From: Halapricum sp. CBA1109
GTDB taxonomy: Archaea > Halobacteriota > Halobacteria > Halobacteriales > Haloarculaceae
DNA: 47,777 bases
Direction of reading: 5' to 3'
NCBI RefSeq assembly: GCF_009741825.1
Contig: NZ_WPCA01000005.1
Span: forward strand, 1-47,777
Below the pieces are notes generated by a model, which searched no databases, was not told where the DNA came from, and worked only from the letters and a program-made list of their open reading frames with translations. A program made the position numbers and the translations under genes. This document shows positions 17,060 through 25,427 of this stretch, piece by piece (position 1 is the stretch's first letter; each line of letters begins with the position of its first letter).

Positions 17060-17794
17060 GTGGCCCACTCCTTGGTAGGGAACGTGACCCGACAGGCAGT
17101 CGAAACCGGGTTCGAACGGTTCGTCGATGACGCCATCGAGATAACCGCCGAGGAGTTCTCCGTCGCGCGGGCGCTGCGCCGGGGCACCGCCGGTCGGGGC
17201 GGGAAGCTAATCGACCGCCTCCTCAAGAACAGCGACGCGCTCTGGAGCCGCGTCGTCCAACCGGAACTGGACGCCTACCGGGACCAAACTGTCGAACAGT
17301 TCGCCATCCTCCTCGACTGCGTCGACGCCGGCGGCGACGTGGCCGACTACCGCGAGGAGTTGCTGGCCGCCGACGGGTTCGCCGCCGCCATCGAATCGTC
17401 GGTCCCGGCGTCGCGCCGCCGGGAGATAGAGGACGTCCTGATGGGCCGACTGGCGGGGCTGGCCGAGGCAGTCGAACCCGTCGTCGAGACGCCCGAGGAG
17501 GAGTTCTGGCCGGCCGTCCGCGCCAGTCTCGACGCCGACCAAGCCCGGGCGCTGGTCGAAGAGCACTTCGCGTTCACGTGGCCCCTCCGGGAGAACCGGG
17601 CGGCCTTTGCCCTGCAGACGAGTTTCGACCCGAAAGACGTCGTCGGCGGCGGCATCGGCGGCCTGCTCTCCCGCGGGATGCCGACGATGGACGTCGACTA
17701 CACCGACGAGGCCATCCGGGCGATGCGCCGCGCCGAGCGCAAGGTCATCGCCGACGCTATAGACGATATCGACGAGCGGTTCGCCGACGCGTGA
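17060..17794 (+). CDS. haloarchaeal hypothetical protein
   Basis: I do not recognise this 244-residue, largely helical and acidic protein. It shows no membrane segment, signal peptide or Cys motif. The segment FALQTSFDPKDVVGGGIGGLLSRG (counted in two parts around DPKDVVGGGI) has a glycine-rich turn reminiscent of a membrane- or nucleotide-contacting loop, but nothing decisive. The start is uncertain: GTG 17060 (VAHSLVGN) or GTG 17084 (VTRQAVETG) both fit. It follows the DUF457-type gene by eight bases, so the two are probably cotranscribed. Confidence 0.6.
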   Translation: MAHSLVGNVTRQAVETGFERFVDDAIEITAEEFSVARALRRGTAGRGGKLIDRLLKNSDALWSRVVQPELDAYRDQTVEQFAILLDCVDAGGDVADYREELLAADGFAAAIESSVPASRRREIEDVLMGRLAGLAEAVEPVVETPEEEFWPAVRASLDADQARALVEEHFAFTWPLRENRAAFALQTSFDPKDVVGGGIGGLLSRGMPTMDVDYTDEAIRAMRRAERKVIADAIDDIDERFADA

Positions 17795-17805
17795 GGCCCG
17801 TGGCA

Positions 17806-17861
17806 CAACCACTGTATCCGGGTCGCGCCTACGCCCGACAATGACCGACTGGACGGAGCAG
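17806..17861 (+). repeat. upstream remnant copy of the rfcL promoter and start
   Basis: CAACCACT at 17806 and the 20 bases at 17839-17858 match 18583 and 18616-18635 at one constant offset of 777 bases. The 27 bases between the two blocks have diverged. The second block contains the first six rfcL codons (MTDWTE), after which this copy runs into MTDWTEQSTKSDIRRTH and a stop at 17894. It is not a gene; it is the broken end of a duplicated rfcL 5' region flanking the toxin-antitoxin-like cassette. Confidence 0.75.
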
Positions 17862-17919
17862 TCAACAAAGTCCGATATCAGACGGACACACTGACAGTTG
17901 GTGTATTCCCACGCACGGG

Positions 17920-17927
17920 TTTATATT
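17920..17927 (+). promoter_or_regulatory. TATA box of the DUF433 gene
   Basis: TTTATATT ends 23 bases before the ATG at 17951, a strong archaeal TATA element giving a leaderless message for the antitoxin-like gene. Confidence 0.6.
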
Positions 17928-17950
17928 GGAAGCCGAACTACATTCTGACA

Positions 17951-18229
17951 ATGGCAGACATCGTTCGGACTGACGACGTTCTCGGCGGCGACCCCCGCAT
18001 AGAGGGGACGCGCGTCGGCGTGCTACACGTCTACGAACTGGTCGTCGGAGGCGACCACTCGGCCGCCGACGTGGCCGACCAGCTCGACCTGTCTCTCGGC
18101 GAGGTGTACTCGGCACTCGCGTACTACCACGAGCATCCCGAGGAGATGCGAGCAGTTCGCAAGGCACACGAGGATGCGGAGAGGGCGCTTGCCGAGAAGT
18201 CTCTGTCACCGCCCGAGCCAGCAAAGTAA
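17951..18229 (+). CDS. DUF433 family antitoxin-like protein
   Basis: The 92 residues contain the DUF433 signature: DDVLGGDPRIEGTRVGVLHVYELV, then a helix-turn-helix-like region SAADVADQLDLSLGEVYSALAYYHEHPEEM, and a charged helix tail. DUF433 proteins are the antitoxin-like partners of DUF5615 PIN-like proteins (VapBC-type modules). The stop TAA runs into the next coding segment at 18229, so the two are coupled. Codon use is slightly less GC-biased than in neighbouring genes. The pair interrupts the spacing between the upstream gene and rfcL, which suggests acquisition. Confidence 0.85.
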   Translation: MADIVRTDDVLGGDPRIEGTRVGVLHVYELVVGGDHSAADVADQLDLSLGEVYSALAYYHEHPEEMRAVRKAHEDAERALAEKSLSPPEPAK

Positions 18230-18578
18230 TCGCGCCTCTGCTCACCGACGAACACGTCCCACGAGTATTCATCAACACCCTCCAGTCGAACGGGCACGAG
18301 GTCGTCGAAGCCAGAGAGGCGTTCGGCGAGGCGACCGACGACGAGCGGCTCTACGGTACGCCGGTGGGAACGGTCACATCCTCGTTACGCACGACAAGAA
18401 GGACTTCGCCAGACTCACCGAAACAGTAGACCACGCTGGACTCGTCGTGTACACCGACCCGAACTATCTGCGTGACGACCCCGAAGGAGCCGTCCACACA
18501 CTCGAACGAGTTTTCTCACACTATCCGTCCGAGGAACTGGCGAACGAAATCGTATGGCTGGATCAGTGGCGCCGGTAG
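18229..18578 (+). pseudogene. DUF5615 PIN-like toxin partner, frameshifted and without a normal start
   Basis: The first part reads PLLTDEHVPRVFINTLQSNG and AFGEATDDERL in frame 1. From about 18350 it continues in frame 3 with RYAGGNGHILVTHDKKDF, then GLVVYTDPNYL, ending LDQWRR. The Asp residues in TDEH, TDDE and THDKKDF are the metal-binding acids of this PIN-like family. One added C near 18349-18351 (R-L-L-R) rejoins the frames to a 116-residue protein. In the first frame no ATG, GTG or TTG precedes the domain; the codon in the usual place is ATC at 18229, overlapping the antitoxin stop. It is either inactivated or affected by two read errors. Confidence 0.75.
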
Positions 18579-18582
18579 GGCG

Positions 18583-18638
18583 CAACCACTAAACGGAGTT
18601 CGGACCAAGGGATGCCAATGACCGACTGGACGGAGAAG
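18583..18638 (+). repeat. rfcL promoter and start, second copy of the duplicated block
   Basis: This is the functional copy matching 17806-17861 at a constant offset of 777. It contains CAACCACT, a diverged 27-base spacer and the first codons of rfcL. Together the two copies bracket the DUF433/DUF5615 cassette. Confidence 0.7.
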
Positions 18639-20081
18639 TACCGGCCCTCGACCCTCTCGGAGTTGCGGGGCAACGACAAGGCCCGCGACGCCCTACAGGA
18701 GTGGGCCGACACGTGGGAAGACCACCGCGAGGCGGTCGTCCTCCACGGCGTCCCCGGGGTGGGCAAGACCTCCGCCGCCCACGCGCTGGCGAGCGACAAG
18801 GGGTGGCCGACCATCGAACTCAATGCCTCCGACGCCCGGACGAAAGACGTCATCGAGCGGGTGGCCGGCGAGGCCGCCAAGTCCGGCACTCTCGGCGAGG
18901 GGGGATCGGGCCGACGCCTGCTGATTATGGACGAGGCCGACAACATCCACGGCAACGCCGACCGCGGCGGCTCCCGGGCGGTGACGTCGCTGGTCAAGGA
19001 AGCCAGCCAACCGATGCTCCTCATCGCCAACGAGTACTACGAGATGGGCCGGGGACTGCGCGACGCGACCCAAGACATCGAGTTCCGGGCCGTCTCCAAG
19101 CGCTCTATCGTCCCCGTGTTGCGGGACATCTGCCGCCGCGAGGGCATCGAGTTCGAGGACGACGCCTTAGACAGCATCGCCGAGATGAACAGCGGCGACC
19201 TCCGCGGGGCGATCAACGACCTGCAGGCGCTGACGGAGGGTCGGGACGCTATCGCCGCCGAGGACGTGGTGACGGGCGAACGCGACCGCAGCACCGGCAT
19301 CTTCGAGTACCTCGACACGGTGTTGAAAGAGGGCGACGCCGAGACGGCGCTCAAAGAGTCCTACGACGTCGACGAGACGCCCGACGACCTCATCAACTGG
19401 ATCGAGGACAACATGCCCAAAGACTACGAGGGGGCCGAACTCGCGCGGGCGTATCAGGCGCTCTCGCGGGCCGACCGATGGCTCGGCCGCGTGCGCGCGA
19501 CCCAGAACTACTCCTTCTGGAAGTACGCGGGCGACAACATGACCGCCGGCGTCGCGGCCGCCCGAAGCGGATCCAAGGGTGGGTGGACCCGGTACGGTCC
19601 GCCGAGTTACTTCTCGAAACTCGGGCGCTCGAAGGGGGCCCGCGAGACCAGAGACTACGTCGCCCGGAAGATAGCCGAGGAAAACGGCGTCAGTATGGGC
19701 ACCGCACGACAGGAGATTATGCCCTTCCTCTCGGCGATGACCCACCACTGCAAGAACCGGGAGTTGACCGTCGCGATGGCCGCCGCCTACGACCTCGACG
19801 CCGGCCACGTCGCCTTCGTCACCGGCAGCGGCGAGACCACCAACAAAGTCGAGTCCATCGTCGAGGACGCACAGGCGCTCCGTGAAGAGTCGGCCGTCGA
19901 GGCCAGCGGCGGTGCCTTCGAGGGCGGGACTGCCACCGGCGCGGACGACGACGGAACCGAGGACGAGGCCGACGACGAGGCGACCACGACGCTCGCGGCG
20001 GCCAGCGAAGCGGAAGCGACCGACGAGGAACAGGAGTCCGACGACGACGACGGACAGACCGGCCTCTCGGACTTTATGTGA
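18618..20081 (+). CDS. rfcL: replication factor C large subunit
   Basis: RfcL is the large subunit of the archaeal clamp loader that opens and loads PCNA at primer ends. The 487-residue protein begins MTDWTEKYRPSTLSELRGND, has Walker A GVPGVGKT (44-51), Walker B LLIMDEAD (101-108) and sensor-2-like segment MNSGDLRGAINDLQAL. After the AAA+ and collar domains comes an acidic linker rich in Glu, Asp and Ala, ending in QTGLSDFM, a PCNA-binding PIP-like motif. An ATG two codons upstream (18612) is less likely, since the duplicated upstream copy also starts at MTDWTE. No intein is present. Confidence 0.95.
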   Translation: MTDWTEKYRPSTLSELRGNDKARDALQEWADTWEDHREAVVLHGVPGVGKTSAAHALASDKGWPTIELNASDARTKDVIERVAGEAAKSGTLGEGGSGRRLLIMDEADNIHGNADRGGSRAVTSLVKEASQPMLLIANEYYEMGRGLRDATQDIEFRAVSKRSIVPVLRDICRREGIEFEDDALDSIAEMNSGDLRGAINDLQALTEGRDAIAAEDVVTGERDRSTGIFEYLDTVLKEGDAETALKESYDVDETPDDLINWIEDNMPKDYEGAELARAYQALSRADRWLGRVRATQNYSFWKYAGDNMTAGVAAARSGSKGGWTRYGPPSYFSKLGRSKGARETRDYVARKIAEENGVSMGTARQEIMPFLSAMTHHCKNRELTVAMAAAYDLDAGHVAFVTGSGETTNKVESIVEDAQALREESAVEASGGAFEGGTATGADDDGTEDEADDEATTTLAAASEAEATDEEQESDDDDGQTGLSDFM

Positions 20082-20096
20082 GCGGTCCCGGTGGCG

Positions 20097-21359
20097 TCAG
20101 GTCGCGCCGGCGTCGGTGTCTGCCGTCACGGGGTCACCGTTTCCGTCGGTGACCACCGTTATCGCGTTCTCGCCGCCCACGTCGTCGATCAACTGCAGCG
20201 TCCCGTCGGTACCGACGAAGACGATTTCAGGGTCGAAGTCGCCGTCGACGTCCCGGGTCGCCATCGGGGCTTTCGCGGCCGTGCCATCGCTGGTCAGCGC
20301 CGTCGTCGTCCCGTCGGCCGCGACCAGCAGGACGTCGTTGCTGCCGTCGACGATGGGGGTACGAGCCTGTCCGTCGCCGTCGAAGTCCCCGGGTTCGCCC
20401 AGACCGATGCCGCCGCTGGTGCCGTACCCCTGTCCGGTCCCGACGAGCGTCGATCCGTCGTCGTCGACGTAGTTCACGGTGTCGCTGTTGCCGTCGGGGC
20501 TGTTGCCGCCGTAGACCAGTTCGTCCGCGCCGTCGGCGTCGATATCGCCGATGCCGGCTACCCCGTCGGCGTCCGTCCCGGCGATGTCCGCGGCAGTCCC
20601 GTCGGCCGTGACGCGGGAGACGTTGCCCGTGGTATCGTTCACGTAGAACACCGAGGGGTCGCTGCCGAGCCATCGGCCCGCGGCCAGACGCGAGGCGTCG
20701 GGTTTCGCGCCGGTCGTCAGCGCCGTCCGGTCGCCGTTCGCCGTGGCGACGATCAGGTCCGTATCGCCCTCAACGGCCGGGAGTTCCGCGACGCCCGTCT
20801 CCCCGAAGTTGACGAGGGCGGGGCCGATGGACTGCCCGATAGCGCCGTAGGTGTCGGTCACCACGCCGTCGACGGTGGCCGAGCGGAGATCGCTGCTGTT
20901 GGTGAACGCGGCCTGCTCGGCCTGTCGGAACAAGACGACCGAGGTTGCGCTCGCGACGCCGTGTTCGGTGACTATCTGGAGGCGTCGGGGGGCGTCAGTC
21001 TCGACGGCCCCGCGGAGGGTCTGGCCGGGGTTCCAGAGGTCGGTGTCTCCGTCCCCGTCGACGGTCGTCGAGAGGCTCCGCCGGTCGACGTACCGGCCGT
21101 CGACGAGCACGTCCGTCTTCGACACCGCGAGCGTCGTCGCGCCAGCGTTCACCACCTCGAACCGGAGGTGCGTCCCGTTGTACGACGTGGATTCGAGAGC
21201 GATGTCGGTCTCGTACTGGTCGATAGCGTCGGACTGGTCGGCCGCGGTGGCGTCGCTGAACCGTTCGAGGCTGCCGTTGACAGCGCCGTATGCCATCCCC
21301 AGCGAAACGAGAATGGCGACGCCGAGGATGACGTAGGAACCGCTGACGCTGAATCCCAT
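20097..21359 (-). CDS. ArlF-like N-terminus fused to an FG-GAP-like repeat region
   Basis: This 420-residue protein starts MGFSVSGSYVILGVAILVSL, one membrane helix very like that of archaellum stator proteins ArlF/ArlG. A domain with SYNGTHLRFEVVNAGATTLA and DTDLWNPGQTL (to about residue 130) also fits ArlF. The rest holds repeated D-G rich loops, such as GIGDIDADGADELVYGG, GEPGDFDGDGQ and TRDVDGDFDPEIVFVG, typical of FG-GAP/VCBS beta-propeller blades that bind calcium. It should be anchored in the membrane with the propeller outside. No archaellum genes lie nearby, so a role in motility is doubtful; adhesion is a guess. Confidence 0.7.
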   Translation of the reverse strand: MGFSVSGSYVILGVAILVSLGMAYGAVNGSLERFSDATAADQSDAIDQYETDIALESTSYNGTHLRFEVVNAGATTLAVSKTDVLVDGRYVDRRSLSTTVDGDGDTDLWNPGQTLRGAVETDAPRRLQIVTEHGVASATSVVLFRQAEQAAFTNSSDLRSATVDGVVTDTYGAIGQSIGPALVNFGETGVAELPAVEGDTDLIVATANGDRTALTTGAKPDASRLAAGRWLGSDPSVFYVNDTTGNVSRVTADGTAADIAGTDADGVAGIGDIDADGADELVYGGNSPDGNSDTVNYVDDDGSTLVGTGQGYGTSGGIGLGEPGDFDGDGQARTPIVDGSNDVLLVAADGTTTALTSDGTAAKAPMATRDVDGDFDPEIVFVGTDGTLQLIDDVGGENAITVVTDGNGDPVTADTDAGAT

Positions 21360-21404
21360 CGACCGAAGGGTAGCGGCTGCGAGCGTATGAGTCTACTGCC
21401 CGTC

Positions 21405-22238
21405 TCAGCGGGAGACGATATCGCCGACGACGGGGAGGGGAACGCCGTCGATTCGGTAGGCCAACAGCGCGACGCCGACGAATGTCCCGAGGACGCCGGC
21501 GGCGACGGCGTTGGTGAGAAGCGGGTCGGCGACGCCGAGGAGGCGACGGCCCAGCAGCATCTGGAAGGAGAGCAAGACGGCGGCGACGACCGTCAGCGAC
21601 CGGAGGCGGCGTGTGTCGCCCGCCCAGACGGCGACGCCGGTACCGGCCGCGAACAGCGCCAGCGACAGCGCGTAGTAGCCGACCTGATAGTAGGGACCGT
21701 ACCAGATGCCGGCACCGAGGCCGAACAGGAACTGGAGGGGCGCTATCGCCGCGGCGAAAAGCGCCGCGAGTCGGAGGCGCGAACGCTCGATGGGGGCGTA
21801 GGCCAGCGCCGTCGCCCCGGCGAGGCCGGCGAAGATGACGAGTGCGGTCAGGTAGTGAGCGGCCTGAATCGGTGGGGAGTAACCGCCGGGGAACAGGCCG
21901 TTGAGCGTCACCGTCAGCGCGCCGAGCAGTATCTGGATCGGCAGGAGGACGATGGCCCCGACCAGCGCCCAGCGGATCCGGCGGTCGGCACCGCGTCGCC
22001 ACGCGACGCCCGCGACGCCGAGGATGACGAAGCCGGTGATCATCGCCACGAGGCGGTGGAACCACTCGATGAAGCTCATCCAGTTAGCGGGGAACAACCC
22101 GAGGAAGCCGTCACAGAACGGCCAGCGCCCGGCACAGGTCAGGCCGGCCGCGGAACTGGCGGTGAACACACCCAGAAGCATCAGCACGGCCGTCAGGCCG
22201 GTCGTCCCCGCGAGCAGGCGGCGAAACCGGAAGTCCAT
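21405..22238 (-). CDS. ctaA: heme A synthase (CtaA/COX15 family)
   Basis: This 277-residue membrane protein has about eight transmembrane helices and oxidises heme O to heme A for terminal oxidases. The conserved His-bearing helices are visible as SFIEWFHRLVAMITGFVILG and PPIQAAHYLTALVIF. The extracytoplasmic loop has LTCAGRWPFCDGFLGLFP with a Cys pair, as in CtaA of Gram-positives. No oxidase subunit gene is in the window. It follows the phosphomevalonate decarboxylase gene on the same strand with a 51-base gap. Confidence 0.9.
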   Translation of the reverse strand: MDFRFRRLLAGTTGLTAVLMLLGVFTASSAAGLTCAGRWPFCDGFLGLFPANWMSFIEWFHRLVAMITGFVILGVAGVAWRRGADRRIRWALVGAIVLLPIQILLGALTVTLNGLFPGGYSPPIQAAHYLTALVIFAGLAGATALAYAPIERSRLRLAALFAAAIAPLQFLFGLGAGIWYGPYYQVGYYALSLALFAAGTGVAVWAGDTRRLRSLTVVAAVLLSFQMLLGRRLLGVADPLLTNAVAAGVLGTFVGVALLAYRIDGVPLPVVGDIVSR

Positions 22239-22289
22239 ACTCGGACCTGAGGCCTACGGCTACTTATCGTCCCCGTTTGCCGCGGCCGG

Positions 22290-23258
22290 TCAGAACAGCG
22301 CATCCGTGGGGTCGCGGATCCGCGCCGGTCCGCCGACCTCCCAGCGCCGGGTGTCGACACCGCAGTCGCCGATGGCCGACTCGACGCGGTCGACGTACTC
22401 TGCCGTCGTGTTGACGTAGACGCTCGCGCCGGTGTCGACCGAGAAGTACACCGTCACACCCTCCTCACGGAGTTCCCGGACGGTGTTGAACACCTCGATG
22501 GTCCGGGGTTGCCAGTAGACCCATCCGGCGGGGCCGGTCATCGTCGTCGCCGCCAGCGACAGCGAGTCGTGTTCGGCCATCTCGAACGCGCGGTCGAACT
22601 CCCCCGACCGGAGCGCGTCCCGCATGTTCGCTATCTGCCCGTGGATGTGGGCCATCCGGCTCTCGAACATATGGCTCTCGGCGGCCTCCTCGTGGGCCGC
22701 CTCGGTCTCCTTATACGAGGGGACCATCGCACCGATCACGCGGAGGTCATCCTCAAGCGGCGTCTCGATGCGCTCGGAGCGACAATCCTCGTCGTTGGCG
22801 CCGGTACGGAGATGCGAGAACGCGCCCGTCACCGCACGCGCGGCCGATGCGGACCCGCGGCGGGCGATGGTCGAGACGTCGGGTCGAGTGAGATCAAGGC
22901 CCGCGGCCTCGCTAAGTGCCATCGCCAGCGCAGCGAACCCCGAGGCCGAGGAGCCAAAGCCGATGTTCGTCGGGAAGGAGTTCTCGCTCTCGACCCGGAC
23001 CGGTGTGTCGATGTCAGCGAGCGTTCGGGCGTGGTCGACGACGTCGTCGATGCGTTCGGCGCCGCGGCCGTCGACGACCTCGCCGTCGACGATGTACGTG
23101 TCGTCGTGGTCCGCGTCGAACTCGACGGTCGTCGTCGTCCGACTGTCGGCCGTACAGACGCTGATACTGTCGTGAAACGGCATCCGTAGTTCCGGGTCCC
23201 GCATCCCGTGATACTTTACGAGCCCCTGAATCGGGTGTGCCGTCGCGGTCGCTTTCAT
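22290..23258 (-). CDS. mvaD: phosphomevalonate decarboxylase
   Basis: This 322-residue GHMP-superfamily enzyme starts MKATATAHPIQGLVKYHGM and has the phosphate loop SFPTNIGFGSSASGFAALA, RGSASAARAVTGAFSHL, and the late motif YFSVDTGASVYVNTT. Haloferax uses this enzyme on mevalonate 5-phosphate, giving isopentenyl phosphate in the archaeal mevalonate pathway; I assign that activity by family, since diphosphomevalonate decarboxylases look similar. Isoprenoid precursors are needed for archaeal lipids and carotenoids. It is divergent from the HalX response regulator. Confidence 0.9.
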   Translation of the reverse strand: MKATATAHPIQGLVKYHGMRDPELRMPFHDSISVCTADSRTTTTVEFDADHDDTYIVDGEVVDGRGAERIDDVVDHARTLADIDTPVRVESENSFPTNIGFGSSASGFAALAMALSEAAGLDLTRPDVSTIARRGSASAARAVTGAFSHLRTGANDEDCRSERIETPLEDDLRVIGAMVPSYKETEAAHEEAAESHMFESRMAHIHGQIANMRDALRSGEFDRAFEMAEHDSLSLAATTMTGPAGWVYWQPRTIEVFNTVRELREEGVTVYFSVDTGASVYVNTTAEYVDRVESAIGDCGVDTRRWEVGGPARIRDPTDALF

Positions 23259-23345
23259 ACCTCAGAGTCCGCGCCGCACTACTTATGCGTCGCGGGATGG
23301 CCGCGACCACGCACACTATTGTCGGTGGGGCCGGTAGCCGTGACC

Positions 23346-23918
23346 GTGTCCACCATCGACGCGAAACCGACGGTCCTGATCGTCGACGACGAGCAGGACG
23401 TCGCCGACCTCTACGCGCTCCGCCTGCAGGACACGTACGCGCCGGTCACCGCCTACGGCGGCGTCGAGGCTATCGAGAAGATGGACGAACACGTCGCGGC
23501 GGTGTTGCTCGACCGCCGGATGCCGGATATGCACGGCGACGAGGTACTGGAGCGGATCCGTGCGGAGGGCTACGACTGCCCAGTGATCATAGTCACGGCC
23601 GTCGACCCCGACCTCAACATCTTGGAGATGGACTTCGACGACTACCTCTGCAAACCGGTCGACACGTCGACGTTGATGACGACACTGGACCAGCACGTCA
23701 CCACCCGCAACCGAAACGAGGACCTGGAGCGATTTCTCGGGATTATGGGGAAACTGCTGGTGCTCGAAGCCGAACACACCGAGGCCGAACTGTCCGAGAA
23801 CACGGAGTACCGGGCGCTGAAGTCACAGGCCGACGAACTCGCGGCGGAACTCCGCGAGGAGGTCGGTGACCTCGAAGAAATCGTCCGCACGCACGAATCT
23901 ATCGCCCGCGGCGGGTGA
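23346..23918 (+). CDS. HalX-domain response regulator
   Basis: With GTG 23346 as start (another GTG at 23340 is possible) the protein has 190 residues. The receiver domain shows TVLIVDDEQDVADLY, the phospho-acceptor Asp 56 in VLLDRRMPD, then VIIVTA and the conserved Lys in DYLCKPVD. Residues about 120-190 are a helical HalX domain (NEDLERFLGIMGKLLVLEAE) typical of haloarchaea and predicted to form a coiled coil. No histidine kinase is adjacent, so the partner is elsewhere. The output is unknown because HalX has no known DNA-binding fold. Confidence 0.88.
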   Translation: MSTIDAKPTVLIVDDEQDVADLYALRLQDTYAPVTAYGGVEAIEKMDEHVAAVLLDRRMPDMHGDEVLERIRAEGYDCPVIIVTAVDPDLNILEMDFDDYLCKPVDTSTLMTTLDQHVTTRNRNEDLERFLGIMGKLLVLEAEHTEAELSENTEYRALKSQADELAAELREEVGDLEEIVRTHESIARGG

Positions 23919-23924
23919 GGACGC

Positions 23925-25427
23925 TCAGACCAGTGCGCTCGCGGCCGCGCTGGCGTGTTCGCTCACGAGACCGAACCCGGGCAACAACAGCACCGTCACG
24001 ACGGCGGCGATGACGATCGCCGCGTAGATGCCGACCGGGTAGGACTCTATCTCGAAGCTACCCTCGGGGTCGTCGATCCACATCGCCTTGACGACCCGCG
24101 AGTAATAATAGAGGCTCAGCGCACTGTTGATGGCCGCGATGACCGCGAGCCACCACAGCCCCGAGCGGACGGCCGCCCCGAAGAGGATGTACTTCGAGAC
24201 GAACCCGCCGCCCAGCGGCAGGCCCGCGAGGCTGAACATGAACACCGTCATCGCCACGCAGGCGACCGGCGCCTCCCAGCCGAGGCCGTTGAAGTCCTCG
24301 AACGTCCGTCCGACGTCCCAGTACTCCGTCAGCGCGATGAACAGGAACGCGCCCGTGTTCATGAAGCCGTAGACCAGCAGGTGGGCCATCCCGGCCCCGA
24401 GCGCGTAGCCGTCACTCCCGGTCGTCACCGACGCCAGCGCGATGAGGACGTAGCCGGCGTGACCGACGGAGGAGTACGCCAGCATCCGCTTGACGTTCTC
24501 TTGGGTCGCCGCGGCGAAGTTCCCCAGCGTCATCGTGACGATAGAGAGGACGAGAAACAGCAGCGTCCAGTCGACGACGCCCTCGACGACGCCGATGGGG
24601 AAGGCGGTCACGAACAGGCGGAACGCAAGCACGAAGCCGGCGGCCTTCGACGCCGAGGAGATGAACGCCGACACCGGCGCGGGCGCGCCCTCGTAGGCCT
24701 CGGGCGCCCAGAAGTGGAACGGGACGGAGGCTGTCTTGAACGCCACGCCGCCGACGATCATCACGATGCCGACGCCGAGGATACCGACCAGTCCCGTGTC
24801 CGCGATGGCCTCCGCGACCGCGGCGAACTGGAAGGTGCCGGTGACGCCGTAGACGAGGCTGATCCCGTACAGCATCACCGCCGAGGAGAGCGCGCCGACG
24901 AGGAAGTACTTCAGGCCGGCCTCGACGCTCCCGCGGTTGTGTTTGAGATAGGCGACCAGCGCGTAGGAGGGGAGACTCGCCAGTTCGAGGCTGAGGAAGG
25001 CGGCGACGAAGCTGTTTGCCATCCCCAGCAGGATCATCCCCGAGGCGGCGAGGAAGACGAGCGTCTGATACTCCGCCTGATAGCGGTCGCCGGCGGCGTA
25101 GTCGTACCCCGCCAGCAACACCAGCACCGTCACGCTGGAGACGATGATCGAGAAGAACAGCGCCATCCCGTCGACGACGAGTGCCCCCTCGAACAGCGAT
25201 ATCGGTCCCTCGGTCTGGCCGGTCCCGGCGACGAGGAACCACGCCGACACCGACAGCGCCGTGACCGCACCGACGATGGCGACCGCGTTCAGCGCGAGGC
25301 GGTCGTTCTCGCCGGGTTCCGGCGAGATACTGTCGATGACGAGCAACAAAAGCGCCGTCACGATCATAATCACCGCGGGCGCGACCGCGGCGTACTCCGG
25401 CAGTTCCAACAGCGTCGCGCCCGTCAT
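23925..25427 (-). CDS. nuoN: complex I-like subunit N
   Basis: The last gene of the nuo operon encodes a 500-residue antiporter-like proton-pumping subunit with about 14 membrane helices. The core antiporter motifs are present: SLELASLPSYALVAYLKHN (essential Glu helix), GGVAFKTASVPFHFWAPEAY (Lys) and VKRMLAYSSVGHAGYVLIA (Lys). The ATG overlaps the nuoM stop as ATGA. It sits in the membrane arm between subunits K and M in known complexes. Confidence 0.95.
   Translation of the reverse strand: MTGATLLELPEYAAVAPAVIMIVTALLLLVIDSISPEPGENDRLALNAVAIVGAVTALSVSAWFLVAGTGQTEGPISLFEGALVVDGMALFFSIIVSSVTVLVLLAGYDYAAGDRYQAEYQTLVFLAASGMILLGMANSFVAAFLSLELASLPSYALVAYLKHNRGSVEAGLKYFLVGALSSAVMLYGISLVYGVTGTFQFAAVAEAIADTGLVGILGVGIVMIVGGVAFKTASVPFHFWAPEAYEGAPAPVSAFISSASKAAGFVLAFRLFVTAFPIGVVEGVVDWTLLFLVLSIVTMTLGNFAAATQENVKRMLAYSSVGHAGYVLIALASVTTGSDGYALGAGMAHLLVYGFMNTGAFLFIALTEYWDVGRTFEDFNGLGWEAPVACVAMTVFMFSLAGLPLGGGFVSKYILFGAAVRSGLWWLAVIAAINSALSLYYYSRVVKAMWIDDPEGSFEIESYPVGIYAAIVIAAVVTVLLLPGFGLVSEHASAAASALV

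Noticed and set aside
17841-17894. Short ORF MTDWTEQSTKSDIRRTH as a possible small gene
   Set aside because: Its first six codons are a copy of the rfcL start and the rest is unrelated; it is better explained as a remnant of the duplication.
20091-22250. Open frame of 719 codons on the plus strand opposite the ArlF-like and ctaA genes
   Set aside because: It is antisense to two clear genes, has no domain-like segments, and long open antisense frames are normal at this GC content.
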